A DNA stretch of 12,073 bases from DTU018 sp029550685. GTDB lineage: Bacteria; Bacillota; Syntrophomonadia; Syntrophomonadales; Syntrophomonadaceae. Positions 7,594 to 12,073 of the stretch are shown here, piece after piece. Position numbers and translations under genes: made by a program. Numbering within the stretch: the first letter of the stretch is position 1; every line of letters begins with the position of its first letter. The DNA is taken from positions 1 to 12,073 of the forward strand of contig DAONVO010000068.1 of NCBI GenBank assembly GCA_035412805.1, given 5' to 3'. The notes under the pieces are model-generated. The model was not told the DNA's origin. It worked only from the letters and a program-made list of their open reading frames with translations, and ran no database searches.

Positions 7594-8832
7594 CTATCCC
7601 ATTACCTCATGCAGATCACCAGTAAACTCAAAATGTATCATTTCCATACCTCGGCGCGCGCTGATAATATCCAGCGGCGGAACCCCTAATTGGCTTAAAG
7701 GTCGTGATAGAAAATCTTCATTCCCTTGGATGATATGGGTCATACGGGGCATTCTTATTTCTCCGCAACCAGGACAACGAGCCTCTTTCTCAGAAAGCTG
7801 TCCCAGCAGCTTATAAACCTCTTCCTCACTCTGGCACTGTTCACATTTGAAAGTGAGTACCAATTCGCGGTGGAGATCGATAATAGCTTCTGGTCCCAGT
7901 CGCTTACGAGCTATATCTAATATCTCAGCTGCCGTAGTATTGGCTACCTGATGATCCAGTTCGATAATGTTTTCGAAGCTCTCATGGCTGGGACAGTCTT
8001 CTTTAAACTGGTACTCTACTACATATGAATCATGGTTAAGCCCGTTGAAAAAATATCCCTTTCCTGCCAGGGTAGGCAGGTCCTCCCGGTTATGAATAAG
8101 CTTGACCGCTTCCTGCACTTCGATCCCGCCAATTATTGACGAAATAGTAGGTGTAGTAGGGATCTTGCCGGTCAGCATTTCTTCCCGGGATAATAAAGCA
8201 CAGGAACGTCTCATGTTTAACAAACGGTAGTCTTGTTCTGTCATAGTACATTCGTAGCATGCAGAAAGGGGAGGCACAAAAACCCGGGCCACACCAAATA
8301 ACACCTCAATAGCTCCATCTATCCAGGGGACTCCCACACGCCAGCAGGCCTGATTAATGGCTAGCCGGGCTTCCCGGTTATCCAGTCCACCGATAACCAC
8401 ATTCATGCGGCGAAAACAACCCAACCCAACATCCCAGGCAACATTGCCGTTTATCCAGGTCACGCGGCAATCGGGGTTTATCTCTTCAACTGCCCGGGCT
8501 GCTGTCTCTGCTTTGCTGCTTCCCTCATCGCGCTGCCGGTACAAAACTGAACGGGACAGGTTAGTATTCTCAATATTATCGAAATCAACTATATAAATAT
8601 GGCCAATTCCCAGTAAAGCCAGGTTTTTTAATATCTCATTGCCCAGCGCTCCCGCCCCGACTACCATTACCCGTGCAGCCGCCAGTTTCTCCTGATCCCA
8701 CCAGGGGATAAGCCGAAACCGGCTATAGCGATCCTCTTTTTCATCATCCATTCTGCTCAGATCAAGCAAAGGGGCTGTACTTCCGCTGGATTCTTGTTTC
8801 AAATCATCCTGTGTGATATCTAAAATATCCAT
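7594..8832 (-). CDS. E1-like (ThiF/MoeB-fold) ubiquitin-activating enzyme
   Basis: Residues 35-265 form the E1/ThiF adenylation domain. The nucleotide loop is GAGALG (59-64). VDFDNIENTNLSR (82-94) supplies the Asp and Arg of the ATP site, with K107 in SSKAET and D151 in GLDNREAR. C192-x2-C195 and C280-P-S-H283 probably bind the structural zinc, with His replacing the last Cys. C211 in RRSCALL, followed by GKIPTTPT, is the candidate thioester cysteine. Residues 285-412 are an added C-terminal domain with a further Cys pair set (C330, C333, C353, C356), so it is more than a minimal ThiF or MoeB. The start ILDITQDD (3-10) looks like a SUMO-interacting motif. The ATG lies 1 base after the Ubl stop, so the two are translationally coupled. 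It should adenylate the Ubl and pass it to the E2s. Confidence 0.95.
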   Translation of the reverse strand: MDILDITQDDLKQESSGSTAPLLDLSRMDDEKEDRYSRFRLIPWWDQEKLAAARVMVVGAGALGNEILKNLALLGIGHIYIVDFDNIENTNLSRSVLYRQRDEGSSKAETAARAVEEINPDCRVTWINGNVAWDVGLGCFRRMNVVIGGLDNREARLAINQACWRVGVPWIDGAIEVLFGVARVFVPPLSACYECTMTEQDYRLLNMRRSCALLSREEMLTGKIPTTPTISSIIGGIEVQEAVKLIHNREDLPTLAGKGYFFNGLNHDSYVVEYQFKEDCPSHESFENIIELDHQVANTTAAEILDIARKRLGPEAIIDLHRELVLTFKCEQCQSEEEVYKLLGQLSEKEARCPGCGEIRMPRMTHIIQGNEDFLSRPLSQLGVPPLDIISARRGMEMIHFEFTGDLHEVMG

Positions 8833-8833
8833 A

Positions 8834-9121
8834 TTACATCACCGAGTTTAAATAGCCTGCAGTTATTTCCGGCTGCAGCCGCAAAACATCACCATCCTGT
8901 ACGTTGGCCTGACTGAGGGTCTGGTCATCGGAAAGCTGTTTTCCCGATGTCTTGTGAATAAACTTGTAGCTCATGGGTTGTCCATCGGGACCAGTGGCGG
9001 GGAGTTCCATCATCTGCACCAGCTTGGCAATTATCCGTCTTACCGGTGCATCATCCGGCAAAGCCGCCTGTTGTTCCTTGTTGCCAGTAACATCAATAAT
9101 AGTGACATTAACTTTAGCCAT
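8834..9121 (-). CDS. Ubiquitin-like modifier, YukD/EsaB-like
   Basis: The 95-residue protein has a beta-grasp ubiquitin fold pattern: VNVTIIDVTG (4-13), a helix around 26-38, and a YKFIHK strand at 52-57. SDDQTLSQANVQDGDVLRL (64-82) aligns with the TLSDYNIQ and final strand region of ubiquitin. The sequence is closest in style to YukD/EsaB Ubls, some of which serve type VII secretion, but no WXG100 or FtsK/EssC gene is seen here. The E1 neighbour argues for a true modifier. The end reads EITAG-YLNSVM: there is no terminal Gly-Gly, but G89 sits where a modifier tail should end, followed by six residues. A JAB peptidase could trim this to expose G89 (inference). AAGGAG precedes the ATG by 8 bases. 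It lies between the protease and E1 genes. Confidence 0.9.
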   Translation of the reverse strand: MAKVNVTIIDVTGNKEQQAALPDDAPVRRIIAKLVQMMELPATGPDGQPMSYKFIHKTSGKQLSDDQTLSQANVQDGDVLRLQPEITAGYLNSVM

Positions 9122-9141
9122 AATACCCGCTCCTTATCTGT

Positions 9142-10107
9142 TTATTTTAATTCAATATCAATATCTTCCAGATTGTCTTCCGGTGGTGCCTGTTGCTGTT
9201 CCTGCGATGACAAAACAATATTTGGTTCAGGTTCCGACGTACCGGATGATACAGCTTGGCGGCGCCGGCGCTTAAAATATAAATACCCTCCGGCACCTGC
9301 TGCCAGTACCAGGATTATAATAACTCCAATAACCATCCATAAGGGTACCGTTTTACCTGCTGTTTCAGGTTGATCGGCTGGGCTTTGTTGGCCGTCTTCT
9401 GTCTTCCCAGGCAAATCACTAGCCTCACCCGTCGTTGATGTTACCGTGGCTACGGGAACATCATTGGATAGAAGGTACTCCACTACCGTTCCACTGGGTA
9501 TCGCAAAGGCAATGCCCTCAGCTTCGCCTATTTTCATGGAGTTTACGCCTATTACCTGGGCACTGGCATTGAAAAGGGGGCCCCCGCTGTTTCCAGAGTT
9601 TATAGCTATATTTGTTTGAATAAATTCTTGCCCCTGGATTATACGGGAAGGGTTGGAGACTATCCCCTGGCTCATCGAGGACTCCATGCCTAATGGTGAC
9701 CCTACTGCATATACTTTGTTTCCGGTTTTAACTGCCGCCAGTGAGAAATTAACGGTAGGCAAGCTTTTTTCATCAGCACGCAAAACGGCTAAGTCGAGTT
9801 TGGTATCCTGATCCAAAACCTCCACCGGAATCAACCGCTGGTCAGCCAGTTTGACTTTTAGTTTTGTACCCCCTTTAGTTACATGAGCACAGGTTATTAT
9901 GTATCCTTCAGAATTGACAATAAACCCACTGCCAATAACCTGATTGCCGGCCATAATGCTAACGACACTAGGGCTGACAAAATCAAACAACTGGGAAGCA
10001 TCTTCGGCAGCAACTGGTTTTGCTGGCAGCACGGCAATGCTTAGCAGTAATAGTAAAGCTATTGCCGGCTCGACCAGGTGTTTCTTACGATATAATAATC
10101 TCATCAT
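9142..10107 (-). CDS. Trypsin-like (HtrA-type) serine protease with signal peptide, C-terminal anchor and cytosolic tail
   Basis: Residues 1-34 look like a signal peptide (RKKH, then a hydrophobic run, then PVAAED as a possible cleavage region). Residues 38-212 form a trypsin-like domain with the full triad: H75 in TCAHV, D105 in KLDLAVL and S174 in GNSGGPL. No PDZ domain follows, unlike typical HtrA. A Ser/Thr/Gly-rich linker leads to a membrane segment (255-278) stopped by KRRRR. The protease should face outward and the last 40 residues inward. That short cytosolic tail ends in DIDIELK (315-321), the acidic peptide shared with the M48, JAB-LysM and E2 proteins. The gene overlaps the end of the first E2 gene by 23 bases, with AAGGA inside that gene as ribosome site. 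ATG at 10107 or the next codon may be used. Its substrate is unknown. Confidence 0.95.
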   Translation of the reverse strand: MMRLLYRKKHLVEPAIALLLLLSIAVLPAKPVAAEDASQLFDFVSPSVVSIMAGNQVIGSGFIVNSEGYIITCAHVTKGGTKLKVKLADQRLIPVEVLDQDTKLDLAVLRADEKSLPTVNFSLAAVKTGNKVYAVGSPLGMESSMSQGIVSNPSRIIQGQEFIQTNIAINSGNSGGPLFNASAQVIGVNSMKIGEAEGIAFAIPSGTVVEYLLSNDVPVATVTSTTGEASDLPGKTEDGQQSPADQPETAGKTVPLWMVIGVIIILVLAAGAGGYLYFKRRRRQAVSSGTSEPEPNIVLSSQEQQQAPPEDNLEDIDIELK

Positions 10108-10582
10108 TTATTTCCTTTCCATTATTCCAAAAATCCCTTGTGTCCAGGGGAAAGCTATCCTGATGAGCTGCAGCCCACTTTGCGGCCTTCAAATCCAGAG
10201 CATCGGTCAAACTATAATTCCGGTATTGTATCATTTCACCTAGGCGAATACACAAATTGTCGAGGGTCTCAGCTGGTGTCCAATGACCGATACAAACCCC
10301 GCCATTTCGTTCCGGCGGCAATATATTAGGATGGAAAATGTTGGTGAGACAACGGAAAACCGGAGGCAAACGGGGATAGTCGGCATTCAAATATAATTCA
10401 AAGCGATGCTGGGAACTGATGGAGGGAGCAGGATAACCGGGCAACCAGATTAAACCCTTGCACCAATAGGTAAGAATGTATTTTTCGGGCGGGTCACCAT
10501 AGGCCTCGATATCAATAAGATCTGAGTTCTTATTTAACAATTGCATTCTATGCCAATCTGCATATAACCTTTTGCTGCGCAC
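10085..10582 (-). CDS. E2-like ubiquitin-conjugating (UBC-fold) enzyme, copy A
   Basis: The 165-residue protein is a near-minimal UBC domain: DYPRLPP at 68-74, FHPN at 83-86, and the candidate catalytic C97 in GGVCIG, followed by HW as in copy B. N86 and C97 are 11 residues apart because of a short insert (LPPERN), against 8 in copy B. The GEMIQY helix (115-120) and AAKWA (133-137) are shared with copy B, so the two are diverged paralogues. There is no long tail; the protein ends NDEIIIS, a short acidic/hydrophobic terminus. It should receive the Ubl from the same E1. It is the first gene of the minus-strand cluster, next to the divergent intergenic region. The start is GTG at 10582, with GGGGGG 5-6 bases upstream. 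Confidence 0.93.
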   Translation of the reverse strand: MRSKRLYADWHRMQLLNKNSDLIDIEAYGDPPEKYILTYWCKGLIWLPGYPAPSISSQHRFELYLNADYPRLPPVFRCLTNIFHPNILPPERNGGVCIGHWTPAETLDNLCIRLGEMIQYRNYSLTDALDLKAAKWAAAHQDSFPLDTRDFWNNGKEINDEIIIS

Positions 10583-10738
10583 GTGATCCCCCCGGTAAGC
10601 TTGCTGATAGATTAACTCTGTTGCTAATAATACGTACTGTTACCACATCGTTTTGTCTTAAACCCGAGTTAGTCGACTGCGTAAGTTGGAAAAACAGATA
10701 CAAAAAAGGAAAATATCATCAAACCTTAGATAATATTG

Positions 10739-10744
10739 TATAAT
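10739..10744 (+). promoter_or_regulatory. Possible -10 box for the plus-strand RING-like gene
   Basis: A perfect TATAAT lies in the AT-rich centre of the divergent region. The matching -35 position at 17-base spacing reads TCATCA, a poor match to TTGACA, so the promoter is only plausible. It would give a leader of about 160 bases before the TTG at 10912. Confidence 0.3.
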
Positions 10745-10898
10745 ATAGCCATGTTTAATAAAAGTCCTATTTTAGGCATATTCAGCGCCTGTGAGGGTGC
10801 TATTATCACTTTCTGCTAACTATCAAAATGGCCTTTCAATCGAATAATCTCATTAAAATCGAGTCCTACTTAAGTGTACAGCAAGCAGGCTATTGATT

Positions 10899-10904
10899 AG
10901 GAGG
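10899..10904 (+). promoter_or_regulatory. Ribosome binding site deciding a TTG start
   Basis: AGGAGG lies 7 bases before TTG at 10912. The optimal site and spacing, together with the N-terminus this gives (NAILGKTCPYC, parallel to SAVGKTCPYC in the RDD protein), fix TTG as the start of the plus-strand gene. Confidence 0.85.
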
Positions 10905-10911
10905 AACGATT

Positions 10912-12009
10912 TTGAATGCTATACTTGGCAAAACCTGCCCATATTGTCAAACCCCTATAAAACCAGGAGAAGCAGTGGTATTTTGTTCTGCCTGCGGCAT
11001 GCCCCATCATCGGCAATGCTGGGATGAAGCCAGAGGGTGTACTACTTTCGGTTGTAACGGTAACCCAGTAACTAATCCTTCTAACCATGACGGCAGAACT
11101 AACTTGATGGTGGTAGATATTGATTCTGATGATCTGGATGCACAGTTTTGCTCCAACTGCGGCTCTCCAGTTTATGACGTGAATGCTGCTTATTGTTCCA
11201 GGTGCGGTATATCTTTGCAAAACATTGCCCCAAGATATCCTAGGGAAAATGAATGGACTAATGCAGGACATGACCCAGCCGGGTCAAGGGGTCTAGCCCC
11301 ATTGTATGTATTCCTGCTGCTATTAATTTTATTTGGGTACTGGGCAACTGATGGATTTAGAGTTAACGATAGTATTGATACAGCTAATAATCAAATTGAC
11401 GTTATTTCAAAAGAACCATTTGAGAGTGAAGAAGGTAAGGTCATAGAAGACGAACAAGAGGAAGCAGTTTATCAAGATATAATAATCGAAAACGAAAACA
11501 GTTCTGATGATGGGGCATTAAATCCCATTCAACCGGCAGACAATCTAGATACTGCTGAATCCCTGGATGAACACCCGCAATCAGATTGGGAACATACTCA
11601 AAACTATGATGTACTACCCCAAGAAGACAATTCCCAGTTTACAGATGCTACAAAATCAAATTTCGAAAAAACCAACGCTTCCGTTGTTTATCTTGGGTGT
11701 TACGACGATACATATAATTTTGGAACAACATTTTCGAAAGCAAGGACAAAAACCATAACTGCAGAGTTAGCGTTAATTCACCCTTCACCAAACGAAGTTA
11801 TTTATTTCGATTTGCTTTACCTTTTGGCTGCGCCAGATGGAACGTTGTTGGATTCATATGCGCAGACTACATGGATAGAACCGGGGTGGACTGAATCGTA
11901 TCATCGGGTTTGGACTGACCTGGATATCTATGGCCCCGGTATAGCGATACTCGGGGTTTTCGATGGAGATAAGCTTTTGGCTTCTCAGGTAATTGAATTG
12001 ACAGAATAG
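10912..12009 (+). CDS. RING-like / zinc-ribbon single-pass membrane protein (candidate E3)
   Basis: Residues 9-48 carry the same RING-like Cys/His module as the RDD protein: C9, C12, C25, C28, H32 or H33, C36, C43 and C48, with PHHRQCW and GCTTFGC conserved. The linker holds MVVDIDSDDL (66-75), which resembles a SUMO-interacting motif. A zinc ribbon follows (C80, C83, C95, C98). Residues 127-146 are a membrane segment. Residues 155-250 are an acidic, Asp/Glu/Asn-rich stretch, and 255-365 look like a folded domain of beta strands that I do not recognise. The topology should be zinc modules inside and C-terminal domain outside, which would let it sense an outside signal and act as a membrane E3 (inference). 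It is transcribed away from the main cluster. The start is TTG with AGGAGG 7 bases upstream. Confidence 0.92.
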   Translation: MNAILGKTCPYCQTPIKPGEAVVFCSACGMPHHRQCWDEARGCTTFGCNGNPVTNPSNHDGRTNLMVVDIDSDDLDAQFCSNCGSPVYDVNAAYCSRCGISLQNIAPRYPRENEWTNAGHDPAGSRGLAPLYVFLLLLILFGYWATDGFRVNDSIDTANNQIDVISKEPFESEEGKVIEDEQEEAVYQDIIIENENSSDDGALNPIQPADNLDTAESLDEHPQSDWEHTQNYDVLPQEDNSQFTDATKSNFEKTNASVVYLGCYDDTYNFGTTFSKARTKTITAELALIHPSPNEVIYFDLLYLLAAPDGTLLDSYAQTTWIEPGWTESYHRVWTDLDIYGPGIAILGVFDGDKLLASQVIELTE

Positions 12010-12040
12010 CTTGTTGGTCTAAGGTTTTTTAACACATGTT

Positions 12041-12048
12041 GGGGGGAG
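12041..12048 (+). promoter_or_regulatory. Ribosome binding site of the partial gene at the window edge
   Basis: GGGGGGAG lies 4 bases before TTG at 12053. It is a purine-rich site of the same style as that of E2 copy A and supports translation of the truncated frame. Confidence 0.6.
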
Positions 12049-12052
12049 CGAT

Positions 12053-12073
12053 TTGAGTGATGTAATCGGCAAG
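12053..12073 (+). CDS. Start of a probable third RING-like paralogue (cut by window end)
   Basis: Only seven codons are visible, from TTG: M-S-D-V-I-G-K. They parallel the N-termini of the two RING-like proteins (MSAVGK at 5757 and MNAILGK at 10912), where GK is followed by TCPYC or similar. The frame starts 43 bases after the stop of the previous gene and has its own ribosome site. The identity is an inference from position and seven residues. Confidence 0.55.

Larger units (their letters stand above)
10583..10911. other. Divergent intergenic region
   Basis: These 329 bases lie between the two divergent transcription units and should hold both promoters. The centre is AT-rich (about 10700-10750). 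I can point to one plausible plus-strand -10 box (10739-10744) and the ribosome site at 10899-10904. A small imperfect stem (AGCGCC paired with GGGTGCT, one G-T pair) lies at 10784-10801 but has no T-run after it. Two 22-codon frames (10751 and 10828) are present without ribosome sites. I find no convincing minus-strand promoter by eye. Confidence 0.5.

Noticed and set aside
7594..8832. E1-like gene as MoeB or ThiF of cofactor synthesis
   Set aside because: No MoaD, ThiS or other cofactor gene is near. The protein has a long added C-terminal domain, and the neighbours are E2s, JABs and a Ubl.
8834..9121. Ubl as part of a type VII secretion locus
   Set aside because: The YukD-like sequence allows it, but no WXG100 protein or FtsK/EssC ATPase is visible, while E1, E2 and JAB genes are adjacent.
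8954..9373. Plus-strand open frames opposite the Ubl and protease genes
   Set aside because: They are shadow frames without ribosome sites or domains. The minus-strand genes there have full catalytic or fold motifs.
10751..10896. Two 22-codon frames in the divergent region as real small genes
   Set aside because: Neither has a ribosome site and such frames are expected by chance. The first would fit a leaderless start only if the weak promoter is real.
1..12073. CRISPR arrays, insertion sequences, tRNA or rRNA genes
   Set aside because: No regularly spaced direct repeats, transposase motifs, terminal inverted repeats or structured RNA signatures were seen in the window.

Overview
The window is dominated by one long minus-strand gene cluster (about 10582 down to 676) that encodes every class of component of a ubiquitin-like protein conjugation system in a bacterium: a small ubiquitin-like protein (Ubl), an E1-type activating enzyme, two E2-type conjugating enzymes, two JAB/JAMM isopeptidases and RING-like zinc-finger proteins (E3 candidates). 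They are interleaved with a membrane-anchored trypsin-like protease, a soluble M48 metallopeptidase, an FHA/glycine-zipper membrane protein and a DUF5685-like protein. Strong AGGAGG-type ribosome binding sites, frequent GTG/TTG starts, mid-40s GC by eye, a YukD-like Ubl, LysM and DUF5685 all point to a Gram-positive-type Bacillota, probably a clostridial or syntrophomonad-like anaerobe. The genus is a guess. A run of exactly 100 N (4976-5075) shows this is a scaffolded draft assembly.

Layout in transcription order on the minus strand: E2 copy A (10582-10085), trypsin-like protease (10107-9142), Ubl (9121-8834), E1 (8832-7594), M48 peptidase (7576-6740), JAB with a membrane segment and LysM (6725-5754), RING-like/zinc-ribbon/RDD membrane protein (5757-4862, broken by the N gap), E2 copy B (4848-4252), JAB copy B (4241-3204), glycine-zipper/FHA protein (3154-2066), and a DUF5685-like protein whose C-terminal RING-like module is broken by two one-base frameshifts (2056-676). 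A zinc-ribbon/DUF4177-like membrane protein follows (612-106). Gaps are 1-50 bases or overlaps, so most of this is probably one transcript. A 329-base divergent intergenic region (10583-10911) separates it from a plus-strand gene for a second RING-like/zinc-ribbon membrane protein (10912-12009). The window ends in the first seven codons of what looks like a third RING-like paralogue (12053 onward).

Working model (inference): the Ubl is trimmed by a JAB peptidase to expose a C-terminal glycine, adenylated and thioesterified by the E1, passed to one or both E2s, and directed to targets by RING-like proteins, several of which sit in the membrane. The JABs remove the modifier again. The trypsin-like protease, the JAB-LysM protein, the RDD protein and the FHA protein place much of the machinery at the cell envelope.

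The least expected observation is a recurrent acidic/hydrophobic peptide of the form [DE]-[hydrophobic]-[DE]-I-x-[L/F], often followed by K. It lies in tails and linkers of unrelated proteins of the cluster, at the C-terminus of the protease, the M48 peptidase and E2 copy B (three copies), and near the N-terminus of the JAB-LysM protein, with looser variants in most other members. It resembles eukaryotic SUMO-interacting motifs and may be a shared docking peptide for the Ubl or for another common partner.
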